DNA from: Phyllobacterium bourgognense
GTDB taxonomy: Bacteria; Pseudomonadota; Alphaproteobacteria; Rhizobiales; Rhizobiaceae
Direction: 5' to 3'
Length of the DNA: 64,000 nt
Assembly: GCF_003337575.1 (NCBI RefSeq)
Contig: NZ_QPJM01000001.1
Location: 682,001-746,000, forward strand
Shown piece after piece: positions 48,804-57,991 of this stretch. The notes beneath the pieces were generated by a model. That model searched no databases. It had not been told where the DNA came from and saw only the letters and a program-made list of their open reading frames with translations. Position 1 is the first letter of the stretch, and every line of letters begins with the position of its first letter. A program made the translations under genes and the position numbers.

Positions 48804-49964
48804 ATGAATCCAGCCGCTACATCTCCCGTTCGTTTCGCTCTCGGCGGCCTCGTGGCCATGGCGGTCGGCATGGGCATCGGCCGGTTCATTTTCACGCCGA
48901 TCCTCCCCGGCATGATGAGCGATCTTGGCCTGACACCGGGCGATGCCGGCCTTATCGCCTCGGCCAATTATTTCGGTTATCTGCTCGGCGCGATCATTGC
49001 AGGTTTCGGCTGGGCGTCGGGCATCGAGCGACCTCTGGTCTATGCGTCTCTCATCGCAAGCGCCGCGCTTTGTTTCGCCATGAGCGTCACCGACGGGGTA
49101 ATGCTCTTTTCCGTCATCCGTTTCTTTGCAGGCGTTGCGAGCGCGTTCATGCTGGTATTCACCGCAACGATCGTCTTCAGTCATCTCGCCGCTGCAAACC
49201 GGCAGGATTTGCAGGCGATGCATTTCGGCGGCGTTGGCACCGGCATAGCGATTTCATCTCTGCTCGTTGCCGCAAGTTCCGCCACCGGCCATGGCTGGCG
49301 GGAAGACTGGATCGGCGCGGCCGTTCTTTCCGCTCTCGGCCTCATCGCCGTCTTCGCGCTGATACGACAAGGCCCGGTGCGCAGTGGTTCGGCTGCAGCG
49401 GAGCCGCCCATCGTCTGGACGCCGGAATTCATCAAGATCAACATTGCCTATGGCCTGTTCGGCTTCGGCTACATCATTACCGCAACATTTATCATCGCCA
49501 TCGTGCGCTCAAGCCATGGCAGCCCATGGATGGAAGCGCTGGTCTGGTTCGTGACAGGCACTGCAGGCGCCATATCCGTCTGGCTCTGGACACCGCTCTT
49601 GCGGCGCGCCGGTCCCTTTGTTGCGCTGGCGCTGGGGTGTGCGGTCCAGGCTGTCGGCGTCGCGGCGAGCGTCGTCCTGCCATCGCCGGCCGGACCCTTG
49701 CTGGGCGGTCTCCTGCTCGGGCTCACCTTTATCGTCATCACCGCCTTCGGCTTTCAGGCGGGACGGGTACTTCTGCCGCATTCACAGCGCCGCGTCATGG
49801 CGGTGATGACCGCGGCATTCGGTATCGGCCAGATCATCGGACCGCTGATCGGCGGCTATGTCGCCAACATCACCGGCGACTTCACAATTGCCACGCTTGC
49901 TGCGGCAGCGGGTCTGGTGATCGCCGCCCTTTTTGCGTTTTCAGCGGGGCGGCAAAAGCGTTAA
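48804..49964 (+). CDS. YbfB/YjiJ family MFS transporter
   Basis: A 386-residue MFS protein with 12 helices. It starts with GMGIGRFIFTPILPGM (residues 24-39), a landmark of the YbfB/YjiJ family, followed by ANYFGYLLGAI. The C-terminal helix-rich half has ITAFGFQAGRVLLPHSQRR, and the protein ends with basic GRQKR. Substrate unknown. It is bracketed on both sides by copies of the same inverted-repeat element, about 90 and 30 bases away. Confidence 0.88.
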   Translation: MNPAATSPVRFALGGLVAMAVGMGIGRFIFTPILPGMMSDLGLTPGDAGLIASANYFGYLLGAIIAGFGWASGIERPLVYASLIASAALCFAMSVTDGVMLFSVIRFFAGVASAFMLVFTATIVFSHLAAANRQDLQAMHFGGVGTGIAISSLLVAASSATGHGWREDWIGAAVLSALGLIAVFALIRQGPVRSGSAAAEPPIVWTPEFIKINIAYGLFGFGYIITATFIIAIVRSSHGSPWMEALVWFVTGTAGAISVWLWTPLLRRAGPFVALALGCAVQAVGVAASVVLPSPAGPLLGGLLLGLTFIVITAFGFQAGRVLLPHSQRRVMAVMTAAFGIGQIIGPLIGGYVANITGDFTIATLAAAAGLVIAALFAFSAGRQKR

Positions 49965-49994
49965 GTAGCTGATTTGCCTGATTGCATGAGCATT

Positions 49995-50159
49995 GTGCGT
50001 GGTTCGACAAGCTCACCATGAGGGTCGTGGTTGGATTGCAGAGAGCCAAGAGGTTGCAGGTTGCAATTATCGCGTTCATGCCGGTTGTCCCTGCGATCAA
50101 CCAACGTCCCTCATGGTGAGCTTCTTCATTGTGAGCTTGTCGAACAACGAACCACGCAC
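49995..50159. repeat. Inverted-repeat element, copy 2
   Basis: Gtgcgtggttcgacaagctc at 49995-50014 continues to accatgaggg (50024) and is mirrored by ccctcatggtgagctt from 50108 and gaaccacgcac ending 50159. It is close to the copy at 48546-48712. The rest of the 348-base gap 49965-50312 is A+T-richer and holds no gene; it should contain the bacA promoter. Confidence 0.75.
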
Positions 50160-50312
50160 AGCTGTTGTGCAGCAGTGTCAGGCGCCAACATCTCCAAATC
50201 ATTACAGCAATTTAATTACCACGGTTCCCTCTTTGCCCTATTCATGCTGTTAAAGTCGTGCAACTCGTAACACTGCAAAATTGCAAGACTTTTCACTCGA
50301 GGAACCTGCCAC

Positions 50313-51563
50313 GTGTTTGTCTCATTTTTCCCCAGGCCAAAGCTTTTCTTCACCTCCGCCGTGCTTTGGGCGCTAGCGGCTGTCCTGTTCTGGTTCTTCA
50401 TTGGCGAACGTTTGGGTGCCTACATCGGTTTGCCCCCGGCAGCACCCGACGCCCCACCTATTATCGGCATAGCTAGCTTTTGGTCACCGGCCTTCGTCTG
50501 GTTCTACATCTACTTTGCAATCGTGGTCGCAATCTTTGCGAGTTTCTGGGCTTGGTACTCTCCGCACAGATGGGAGCGCTGGTCTGTTCTTGGATCAGCG
50601 TTCATTCTTTTCGTCACATATTTCCAGGTTCAAGTCAGCGTTGCGGTCAACAATTGGTATGGACCGTTCTACAACCTGATTCAAACTGCGGTGTCCAAGT
50701 CAGCACCTGTCACCTACGAACAGTTCTATGAAGGTGTCAGCCAATTTCTTGGCGTGGCGCTTGTCGGCGTTACGGTCAGTGTCCTGCTGGCGTTCTTCGT
50801 CAGCCACTATATCTTCCGCTGGCGCACGGCGATGAACGAATTCTACATGTCCCACTGGAGCCAGTTGCGGCATATCGAAGGTGCTTCGCAGCGTGTTCAG
50901 GAAGACACGATGCGCTTTGCCGAAACGATGGAAGGCTTGGGTGTAAGGCTCATCGACTCCTTCATGACCCTGATTGCTTTCGTACCCGTCCTGATCGCCC
51001 TGTCTGCCAATATTACTGAATTGCCAATCGTCGGGGAAGTACCGCACCCGCTTGTATTCGCCGCCGTGTTCTGGTCGATTTTCGGCACGGTGGTACTTGC
51101 CGGTGTGGGCGTGAAATTGCCCGGATTGCAATTTCGCAATCAGCGTGTGGAAGCGGCATACCGCAAGGAACTGGTATACGGCGAAGATCATGAAGACAGA
51201 GCTCAGCCACCGGTTGTGGCGGATCTTTTTGCCAACGTCCGTCGCAATTATTTCCGGCTCTATTTTCACTATATGTATTTCAACGTCGCTCGATATCTCT
51301 ACCTGCAGACCGACAACATCTTCTCGCTGATCGTACTCATACCGTCGATCGTCGCAGGCAAGATCACCCTCGGTACCATGAACCAGATCAGCGGAGCGTT
51401 CGGACAGGTGACGTCATCGTTCCAGTATCTCGTGAACTCATGGACGACGATCGTCGAGCTCATCTCGATCTACAAACGTCTACGCGCATTTGAAGCAGTG
51501 ATCTACGATGAGCCACTACCAGCCATCGATGAGCATTATCTGCAGACGCAAGCCGAAACATGA
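50313..51563 (+). CDS. bacA: SbmA/BacA-family peptide antibiotic transporter
   Basis: A 416-residue membrane protein with about seven to eight helices and no ATPase domain. Landmarks of BacA/SbmA are [12 protein letters not shown] (near 112-123), [15 protein letters not shown] (near 170), [18 protein letters not shown] (near 194) and [12 protein letters not shown]. It starts with GTG at 50313 after gagga. BacA takes up proline-rich and NCR-type peptides, affects lipid A very-long-chain fatty acids and is needed for chronic host infection in Sinorhizobium and Brucella (established for the family). Confidence 0.93.
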   Translation: MFVSFFPRPKLFFTSAVLWALAAVLFWFFIGERLGAYIGLPPAAPDAPPIIGIASFWSPAFVWFYIYFAIVVAIFASFWAWYSPHRWERWSVLGSAFILFVTYFQVQVSVAVNNWYGPFYNLIQTAVSKSAPVTYEQFYEGVSQFLGVALVGVTVSVLLAFFVSHYIFRWRTAMNEFYMSHWSQLRHIEGASQRVQEDTMRFAETMEGLGVRLIDSFMTLIAFVPVLIALSANITELPIVGEVPHPLVFAAVFWSIFGTVVLAGVGVKLPGLQFRNQRVEAAYRKELVYGEDHEDRAQPPVVADLFANVRRNYFRLYFHYMYFNVARYLYLQTDNIFSLIVLIPSIVAGKITLGTMNQISGAFGQVTSSFQYLVNSWTTIVELISIYKRLRAFEAVIYDEPLPAIDEHYLQTQAET

Positions 51564-51601
51564 TTATCGCATAGCGGGCGGCGGCCAGAGCAAAACTTGC
51601 T

Positions 51602-52639
51602 CTAGAGCCCGCCGCTCGCGGCCGGTTTCACCAGTTCCGCGCCGGCGAAGGGCATTGTCCCGCCGGTCTCTTTCAGATATTCGCTATAGGTGGTGCAGCG
51701 TACGTCCGCCTTGACGCAAACCTCGCTGGTAAAGCGCTCCAGCGCGCGCCAATAGGCATCGCCATTCATCAGTGTGAAGTGCAGGCCGATCTGGAACGGA
51801 ATGCGCTTTCCCTCATATTGGCGCTCGAAAGCACCCTTGAATGCGTCATAGGCGCGGTTCTCGAATTCATCGAGGTGATCGGGGCGCTCGACGGCCCCCG
51901 AATGGCGCACGAAGAGGTTGTAGTCCATGGCAATGACCGGTTTGTTTTTCGGCCCCTCGTCGATAGTCGGCAGTCCGAATTGATAGAGACCGCCGGCGTG
52001 CAGCGGCAGAGCCGGACCGCGCGATACACCGCTGCCGTCGAAGACATAGCCCTTGTCCTTCAACGCTGAAAGCAGGGCGGGACTTTCCGAAAGGTAAGGC
52101 GCGCGGAACCCGCGTATTTCCGTATCGACGAACTGCTTCCAGCCGGCTGGCTCCGGGTCGCTGCCATATTTGCTCCAGGCATCGCCAAGCACCTGTTTGT
52201 ATGTCGTCAATTCATGTTCCCAGTCCGCCTTCGACCAGGTCTTGCCGTCGAAATGCCCGCAGGCATGGCTGGCGATCTCGTTGCCCTCGTTGCGGGCCCG
52301 CCAGATATTGTCGAGGCGCTGGGCAATATTCTCCTTCGAGGTGGCAAAGCCGATATTGGAACGTCCTGCCGGTTGGTTCGGTGCCTGATAGGACTTGCGG
52401 TCATCGCTGTCGATCAGGAATACGCAGGACAGGAAATAGGTGAATTTGGCGTTTGAACGTTGTGCCAATGCACGGCTGCGGTCCCAAAGCGCATTGCTGC
52501 CCGAATTGTCGAACGAGATCAGCACGTATTGCGGCTTGGCGCCAATCGAACCGCGCAGCTCCACTCCACTTGTTGCCAGGGCAGGCACGGATAGTGAGAA
52601 CGCAAGGGACGCGGCGAGAACGGTACAGATCGAACGCAT
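51602..52639 (-). CDS. Exported polysaccharide deacetylase family protein
   Basis: A 345-residue protein with a signal peptide (AASLAFSLSVPALA-T). The NodB-like motifs are partly seen: motif 1 is ISFDNSGSNALWD (Asp44, but Asn45 in place of the second Asp) and motif 2 is SHACGH (the usual H-x3-H zinc pair). Loss of the second Asp, normally a zinc ligand, may lower or change activity. It is convergent with bacA and separated by a short hairpin. Likely acts on a periplasmic glycan; substrate unknown. Confidence 0.83.
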   Translation of the reverse strand: MRSICTVLAASLAFSLSVPALATSGVELRGSIGAKPQYVLISFDNSGSNALWDRSRALAQRSNAKFTYFLSCVFLIDSDDRKSYQAPNQPAGRSNIGFATSKENIAQRLDNIWRARNEGNEIASHACGHFDGKTWSKADWEHELTTYKQVLGDAWSKYGSDPEPAGWKQFVDTEIRGFRAPYLSESPALLSALKDKGYVFDGSGVSRGPALPLHAGGLYQFGLPTIDEGPKNKPVIAMDYNLFVRHSGAVERPDHLDEFENRAYDAFKGAFERQYEGKRIPFQIGLHFTLMNGDAYWRALERFTSEVCVKADVRCTTYSEYLKETGGTMPFAGAELVKPAASGGL

Positions 52640-52795
52640 GGCAGGGATGGGGTGGCTCCGGGAGGGACGCTAGCTCCAATAGGCGCTACAAGTGAAATGT
52701 GGCGATGATCGGACGCGGCGATCCACCGCAAGCGATACACCTTCTAACCCGTGCCGCATGGGTCTATCTTCCCGCCAGCATTGAGGGAGGCGGTC

Positions 52796-53377
52796 ATGCT
52801 GATACTGATTCTTGGGATCATCGTTTTTCTTGGAATTCATTCGGTACGCATCGTTGCGCCGGAGTGGCGTCTCGCCAAGATGGAGCAGTGGGGCGAGAAC
52901 ACGTGGAAAGGCCTTTACTCGGTCATTTCGCTCGTCGGTTTCGTGCTTCTCGTATGGGGCTATGGCATGGCGCGCCCCGACGCTCCGGTGCTCTACGAAC
53001 CGCCGGTCTGGATGAAACACGTCACAGCGCTGCTGATGCTGTTCGCCTTCATTTTCCTCGGCATATTCATCGCAAAAGCCGGACGCATGAAACCCGCGCT
53101 GAAGCATCCGATGCTGATCGCCATCAAGACCTGGGCGCTGGCGCATCTGCTCGCCAATGGCGATCTTGCGTCGCTCATCCTGTTTCTGTCGTTCCTGGCC
53201 TGGGCTGTCGTCGATCGCATCGCCATCAAACGGCAGGAGCGGGCAGGGCTTGCGGCGCCCTATATCGTTCCCGGCCCGGTCTCCAACGATGTGATCGGCA
53301 TCGTCATTGGTCTCGTGCTATACGTGCTCTTCGTATGGAAATTGCATGCGCTTTTGATTGGCGTTCAGCCGATGTAG
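52796..53377 (+). CDS. NnrU family membrane protein
   Basis: A 193-residue protein with about five to six membrane helices. NnrU landmarks: FLGIHSVRI (near 12-20), RIVAPEWRLAKM, and ALKHPMLIAIKTWALAHLLANGDLAS (quoted in part, near 100-125). NnrU was named from denitrification clusters, and related proteins include carotenoid isomerase homologues, but its function is unsettled. No denitrification genes are nearby. Start at 52796 has ggagg; the longer frame is not supported. Confidence 0.87.
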   Translation: MLILILGIIVFLGIHSVRIVAPEWRLAKMEQWGENTWKGLYSVISLVGFVLLVWGYGMARPDAPVLYEPPVWMKHVTALLMLFAFIFLGIFIAKAGRMKPALKHPMLIAIKTWALAHLLANGDLASLILFLSFLAWAVVDRIAIKRQERAGLAAPYIVPGPVSNDVIGIVIGLVLYVLFVWKLHALLIGVQPM

Positions 53378-53520
53378 GCTCAATTCGAGGGCTATTTTGA
53401 AGTTAGCCCTTACATCGCGTAACTTTTCCGACTAAAAGCCCCTGAACTCCATGCGCGGACGGCGAGAGCTGCACCGCGTTTTATCAATTGATCCGGTGGC
53501 ACAAGCTACCCAGAGGCACC

Positions 53521-54201
53521 ATGACTGACGACGGCTTTTTCCGTGAGGTAAATGAAGAACTGCGCTCCGACAAGGTGAAGGCATTCTGGAAGCGCTATGG
53601 CTCGCTCCTGATTGGCGCGGTTGTGGCGCTTGTTGTCGGCACTGGCATCTTTGCCTTCTACGAGTACTGGACGGAAAAGCAGGCCTCGCAGTCCGGTGAT
53701 CAGTTTCTCGCTGCGCTCAACCTTGTCCGCGACGGCAAGAACGACGAAGCGTTGAAGACCCTCGACCAGCTTGAAAAGGATGGCTACGGCGCCTATCCGG
53801 TGTTGGCCCGCATGCGTGCAGCCGGTGTCATAGCCCAGAAAGGCGATCTCGCCGGTGCGGTCGCCGCATTCGACAAGGTCTCCGCCGACACGTCCATACC
53901 GCAGGCAATCCGCGATCTCGCCAAGCTTCGCGCCGCCTTCATCCTCGTCGATACCGGCTCCTATGATGACGTGGCGTCCCGCGCCGAGCCGCTTTCATCC
54001 GACAGCAACCCTATGCGCCACTCCGCCCGCGAAGCGCTTGGTCTTGCCGCCTGGAAGGCTGGCCGCGGTGCAGATGCGACCAAACTGTTCCAGCAGATTT
54101 CCGACGATCAGGCTGCACCCGCCAATGTGCGCCAATTTGCCGATACCATGCTTGATCTGTTGAAGAGCACCGGCGCCACTCCTGCCGCTGCCGCCGGCTG
54201 A
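53521..54201 (+). CDS. TPR-type membrane protein, YfgM-like
   Basis: A 226-residue protein. The N-terminal soluble part (MTDDGFFREVNEELRSDKVK) is followed by a single helix (SLLIGAVVALVVGTGIFAFYE, residues 30-50 approx.) and a TPR-like region that fits the YfgM/ancillary SecYEG subunit domain. It precedes der by 22 bases, a conserved order in Hyphomicrobiales (in E. coli yfgM also lies near der). It probably helps export or outer-membrane assembly. The ATG at 53521 follows agaggcacc. Confidence 0.85.
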   Translation: MTDDGFFREVNEELRSDKVKAFWKRYGSLLIGAVVALVVGTGIFAFYEYWTEKQASQSGDQFLAALNLVRDGKNDEALKTLDQLEKDGYGAYPVLARMRAAGVIAQKGDLAGAVAAFDKVSADTSIPQAIRDLAKLRAAFILVDTGSYDDVASRAEPLSSDSNPMRHSAREALGLAAWKAGRGADATKLFQQISDDQAAPANVRQFADTMLDLLKSTGATPAAAAG

Positions 54202-54223
54202 ATAGAACAGGAATTCTGAGCCG

Positions 54224-55693
54224 ATGAGCTTTACCGTCGCAATAATCGGCCGTCCGAATGTCGGTAAGTCCACGCTGTTCAACCGGCTTGTCGGCCGCAA
54301 GATTGCGCTCGTCGACGACCTTCCGGGCGTCACCCGCGATCGCCGCGTCCATGGCGCCAAGCTTTACGATCTGAAGTTCGATGTCATCGATACTGCTGGT
54401 CTCGAAGAGGTCGACAGCGAATCGCTCGAAGGCCGTATGCGCGCCCAGACAGAACTAGCGATCGGCGAAGCGGATCTCGTCCTCTTCCTTGTCGACGCCA
54501 AGGCCGGCATCACCCCTACCGACGTGACCTTCGCCGATCTCGTGCGGCGTTCGGGCAAGAAGGTCATTCTGGTCGCCAACAAGGCGGAGGCTCGCGGCGC
54601 CGAATCCGGCATGTACGATTCCTACGCGCTCGGCCTCGGCGAGCCGACGCCGATTTCCGCAGAACATGGCCAGGGTTTCCCCGATCTGCGTGATGCCATT
54701 GTCGAGATCATGGGCGAAGAGCGTGTCTTCCCCGATGAGCACAGGAAGGATGATGCGGACGATAGCGTCGCCGTCACCATCCCTGCGGTTCCGCGCTCGC
54801 TCGATGAACTGATCGGCGACGATATCGATGATCCCGACGCCGACGACATTCCGGCCTATGATGCGTCGAAGCCGTTGCGCATCGCGATTGTCGGCCGCCC
54901 CAACGCCGGCAAGTCCACTCTCGTAAATACCATGCTTGGCGAAGACCGGCTGCTGACCGGTCCCGAAGCCGGTATCACCCGTGATTCCATCTCTGTCGAT
55001 TGGGAATGGAACGGCCGCAAGATCAAGCTTTTCGACACCGCTGGCCTGCGCCGCAAGTCGCGCGTTCAGGGCAAGCTCGAAAAGCTTTCCGTCGGCGACG
55101 CGCTGCGTGCCATCCGCTTTGCCGAAGTCGTCATCATCGTGCTCGACGCGACGATCCCCTTTGAGAAGCAGGATCTGCAGATTGCCGATCTGATCATCCG
55201 CGAAGGCCGTGCGCCGGTCATCGCATTCAACAAGTGGGACCTCGTCGAAAACCGTCAGATGGTTCTGGCTGACCTGCGCGAAAAGACCGAGCGCCTCCTG
55301 CCGCAGATCCGGGGCATCCGCGCGGTGCCGATCTCGGGTGAGCGCAACCAGGGCATTGACAAACTGATGGCCGCCGTTGCCTCGACGGACGAAATCTGGA
55401 ACCGCCGCATTTCGACCGGCCGTCTAAATCGCTGGCTGGAAGGCGTCCTGGCGCATCATCCGCCACCCGCTGTCGCCGGCCGGCGCCTCAAGATCAAGTA
55501 CATCACACAGGTCAAGACGAGGCCCCCGGGCTTCGTCATTTCCTGCTCGCGTCCCGATGCGTTCCCGACATCCTATGTGCGCTATCTCGCCAATGGGATT
55601 CGCGAGACGTTCGATATTCAGGGTGTTCCTATCCGTCTTGTGCTCCGCACCTCGGACAATCCCTTCGCCGGACGAGCAAAGAAGAAGCGGTAG
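54224..55693 (+). CDS. der: GTPase Der (EngA)
   Basis: A 489-residue tandem GTPase essential for 50S ribosome assembly. The first G1 GRPNVGKST is at residues 9-17 and the second GRPNAGKST at 224-232. Each G domain has its DTAGL (56-60; second near 270) and an NK-type G4 (ANKAE; FNKWD near 333). A KH-like domain forms the end, with [15 protein letters not shown] near 430. The acidic linker between the G domains (DDPDADDIP) is longer than in E. coli, as usual for the order. Confidence 0.97.
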   Translation: MSFTVAIIGRPNVGKSTLFNRLVGRKIALVDDLPGVTRDRRVHGAKLYDLKFDVIDTAGLEEVDSESLEGRMRAQTELAIGEADLVLFLVDAKAGITPTDVTFADLVRRSGKKVILVANKAEARGAESGMYDSYALGLGEPTPISAEHGQGFPDLRDAIVEIMGEERVFPDEHRKDDADDSVAVTIPAVPRSLDELIGDDIDDPDADDIPAYDASKPLRIAIVGRPNAGKSTLVNTMLGEDRLLTGPEAGITRDSISVDWEWNGRKIKLFDTAGLRRKSRVQGKLEKLSVGDALRAIRFAEVVIIVLDATIPFEKQDLQIADLIIREGRAPVIAFNKWDLVENRQMVLADLREKTERLLPQIRGIRAVPISGERNQGIDKLMAAVASTDEIWNRRISTGRLNRWLEGVLAHHPPPAVAGRRLKIKYITQVKTRPPGFVISCSRPDAFPTSYVRYLANGIRETFDIQGVPIRLVLRTSDNPFAGRAKKKR

Positions 55694-55797
55694 TGGAAGG
55701 ATTTTCCCTACCATTCTCCGCACTCCGTTAACCCTCCATCAAGGTTAATGCTTCATTTTTACGACCAGAATTGTTCGGTTGTGAGTGGGGTATCGGC

Positions 55798-56985
55798 GTG
55801 CGTTTCTCTGGATTGTTGCGGGCGTGTTCCCGGCTGAGAGCTCGAACAGATCGAAATATCATTGGTCCACTGGTCATCGGCGCGGCGATTTATCTGCTCT
55901 CCCCGACCGTCACCGCCTACCAGGATATGGCAAGCATGCTGTCGGGTTCTGAGTCCGGGCAAGGCCGCTGGACTTCCTATCTCGAAAAATCGCCCGCCGG
56001 CTCGATCCAGAAGGCCAACATGTCCTTCGTCGACGAAAAGGCGATCACGTCCAGCATTCCCGCCAGTGGTATCAATGCGCCCGGTATTGGCCCGATCGTC
56101 ATCAATGGCTCGCAAAAAGCACCTGGCGCGACGCCCGACGAAGATCGTATCAATCGCGCCGAAAAGCAGGGGCGCATCGTCACAATCTCTAAAAAAGCCC
56201 CGCCCAAGGCCTTCAGTGCAGGTTCTATCCTGCAGCGCCAAAGCATGCTGATTCGCCCGACCCATGGCGTTGAGGTCGAAATGGCTTTTGCCAAGCCGAA
56301 GATCGCCGGCAAGGAAATTCAGATCGCACTCGCGTTCCATAATCGCGCGCAGGAGAATCCAGAGCAGGACCTGCCGCCGATGCTGGCGAGCCTCGTCACC
56401 AACAATCAGCCGGACGTTCTCGCGCTCGGTTATGCGCCTGCAGCGCCGGATTATTCCAAGACATCTCCGTTCGACACGATCTTGAATGAGCCGAAGCTTT
56501 CCGGCCGCTTTATCCCGCAGCTCGGTGCCGGCGACCATGACTGGCTTGCGACCCCCTTGCCTCCAGTCGTTTTCACTAAAGAAGAACAAAAATGTCTGGC
56601 AACCGCCATTTATTTTGAAGCGAGGAGTGAAAGCGTCAAGGGCCAGGCGGCCGTGGCGCAGGTCATTCTCAATCGCGTGCGCAATCCGGCCTATCCAAAA
56701 ACCGTTTGCAAGGTCGTCTACCAGAACGATGACTGGATTAACCGCTGCCAGTTTTCCTTTGCCTGCGAGGGACGCAAACTCAATGTAACTGAGCCCAAGC
56801 AATGGAAAGTGGCGCAGGAAGTCGCTATGGCCGTCACATCGGGGCGGATTTTCCTGCCAGAGATTGGCTCGGCCACGCACTACCACGCAGTCTATGTCCG
56901 GGCGATGTGGGCGCATACGATGAAGCGCATCGACAGGATTGGCCAGCACATATTTTATCGCACCTACGGTGGCGGCTGGATTTGA
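55798..56985 (+). CDS. Cell wall hydrolase, SleB type
   Basis: A 395-residue protein with an N-terminal membrane anchor (IIGPLVIGAAIYLLS, near residue 22). A long Ala/Ser/Pro-rich region runs to about 260, and the C-terminal Hydrolase_2 (SleB) domain contains AIYFEARSESVKGQAAVAQV (quoted in part). Glu in FEAR is the expected catalytic residue. Cys pairs CKVV...CQFSFACEG are present. GTG at 55798 is preferred over TTG at 55771. Acts on peptidoglycan in the periplasm. Its last four codons are repeated 388 bases downstream in a duplication. Confidence 0.85.
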   Translation: MRFSGLLRACSRLRARTDRNIIGPLVIGAAIYLLSPTVTAYQDMASMLSGSESGQGRWTSYLEKSPAGSIQKANMSFVDEKAITSSIPASGINAPGIGPIVINGSQKAPGATPDEDRINRAEKQGRIVTISKKAPPKAFSAGSILQRQSMLIRPTHGVEVEMAFAKPKIAGKEIQIALAFHNRAQENPEQDLPPMLASLVTNNQPDVLALGYAPAAPDYSKTSPFDTILNEPKLSGRFIPQLGAGDHDWLATPLPPVVFTKEEQKCLATAIYFEARSESVKGQAAVAQVILNRVRNPAYPKTVCKVVYQNDDWINRCQFSFACEGRKLNVTEPKQWKVAQEVAMAVTSGRIFLPEIGSATHYHAVYVRAMWAHTMKRIDRIGQHIFYRTYGGGWI

Positions 56986-57325
56986 TCCTCGGGCGCTTGG
57001 AAACAACGGGAAAGCTGCTATATTCGTTCTGGAGTGGAGAACGAGCTTTCGCCCGTCCCCCGTTCCTGATTATGCGAAATGAACCCGGACGGTCCATGAC
57101 CAGCTCGTCCGGGTTTTTCTAACAATCAGTGCAATACTAAATGGCTTGTACCACATAGATTACCTCCAGATTTGAGGGCAGGGCCTTTGCCCAAAGGTCG
57201 AAGCGGCCATCCCTTCGATGCACCGGCTGGCTCGGTGCTTTCTGCTCTAGTCCTCAAATCGCATGATGCTGTCCGCTTTTCATTTATGGTTGGAATGATG
57301 CGACCCGCAAGAAACGCAGGGTTGA
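56974..57325. repeat. Tandem duplication, copy 1 (~350 bp)
   Basis: This copy runs from the last codons of the SleB-type gene (ggctggatttgat) through a promoter, hairpin and terminator to a second hairpin-rich block (cctccagatttgaggg ... cgcagggttga). The second copy lies 388 bases on. The two halves differ mainly in the middle. The block from 57163 onwards has nested hairpins such as gggcaaaggccctgccc and contains only short spurious frames. It occupies the 1-kb gap between the SleB-type gene and atpI. Confidence 0.85.
56997..57118 (+). ncRNA. Putative small RNA gene, twin copy 1
   Basis: TTGGAA (56997-57002) and TATATT (57019-57024) at 16-base spacing form a promoter. RNA would start near 57031 (ggagtgg). 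It has a hairpin gaacg...cgttc with the C-rich loop agctttcgcccgtcccc and ends in a Rho-independent terminator (acccggacg 57083-57091, cgtccgggt 57106-57114, T-run to 57118). About 88 nucleotides. The same gene is repeated downstream. No known Rfam family recognised. Confidence 0.65.
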
Positions 57326-57361
57326 GTGAATGCAATCGGTGAGTACGGATCATAGATGGCG

Positions 57362-57712
57362 GGCTGGATTTGATGTTCGGACGCTTGGAAACCACGGGAA
57401 AACTGCTATATTATTTCTGGAGTGGGGAACGAGCTTTCGCCCGTCCCCCGTTCCTTAGGTGAAGAATTGGACCCGGAGCGTGACTTGCCAGCCAGTCCGG
57501 GTCCTTTTCAACATAAGGGCGATGCTAAACGGAAATCTCCGCATAGTTCACCTCCAGATTTGAGGGCAGGGCCTTTGCCCAAAGGTCGAAGCGGCCATCC
57601 CTTCGATGCACCGGCTGGCTCGGTGCGTTCTGCTCTAACCCTCAAATCGCATGATGCTGTCCGCTTTCATTTACGGTTGGAACGATGCGACCCGCAAGAA
57701 ACGCAGGGTTGA
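57362..57712. repeat. Tandem duplication, copy 2 (~350 bp)
   Basis: Second copy of the block at 56974-57325, offset by about 388 bases, beginning with the same last codons of the SleB-type gene and ending with cgcagggttga. The region around 57440-57470 is the most diverged. After it, up to 57905, I see no gene. Confidence 0.85.
57385..57508 (+). ncRNA. Putative small RNA gene, twin copy 2
   Basis: Promoter TTGGAA (57385-57390), 16 bases, TATATT (57407-57412). The RNA would start near 57419 and end after the terminator ggacccgga (57469-57477) / tccgggtcc (57496-57504) with TTTT. The 5' hairpin and its C-rich loop are identical to copy 1. The linker and terminator loop differ, yet the terminator stem stays fully paired by compensating changes. 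Confidence 0.65.
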
Positions 57713-57905
57713 ACCAGACTGCGCGACATCTGAAATTTGTCGTGTTTCCCCACTTGATTGGGCTCCGTTCAAGTGCCCCACATCTGCACGATCCGCAGGG
57801 ATTCGACCGCAAAACTTCGATCAAGAGGTGAGACATATAGTCATATTTGGCTAACATATTGAATTTCACCACGAAAATTACCCTTGAGAGTCTCGGCTAT
57901 GCGCC

Positions 57906-57934
57906 TTGACTAGCGTGGACCGTAACAATATGTT
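57906..57934 (+). promoter_or_regulatory. Promoter of the F0 ATP synthase operon
   Basis: TTGACT (57906-57911), 17-base spacer, TATGTT (57929-57934). It stands about 50 bases before atpI and is the best sigma-70-type promoter in the region. Confidence 0.65.
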
Positions 57935-57991
57935 GCGCGCGACTTCGAAGCGGGGGTGAAGCCTCGCATTCAGCGTGTAAAGGACATGCCA

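Noticed and set aside
51564-51605. Hairpin agagca...tgctct between bacA and the deacetylase gene as a terminator
   Set aside because: A stem is present, but there is no T-run on either strand; it is too weak to call a terminator.
55759-57006. 415-codon minus-strand open frame opposite the SleB-type hydrolase
   Set aside because: The plus strand has the SleB domain; the minus frame is a shadow without motifs.
57126-57872. Short minus-strand frames containing NPAFLAGRI sequence in the duplicated blocks
   Set aside because: They arise from the repeat itself in both copies, with no ribosome sites; more likely translated repeat than gene.
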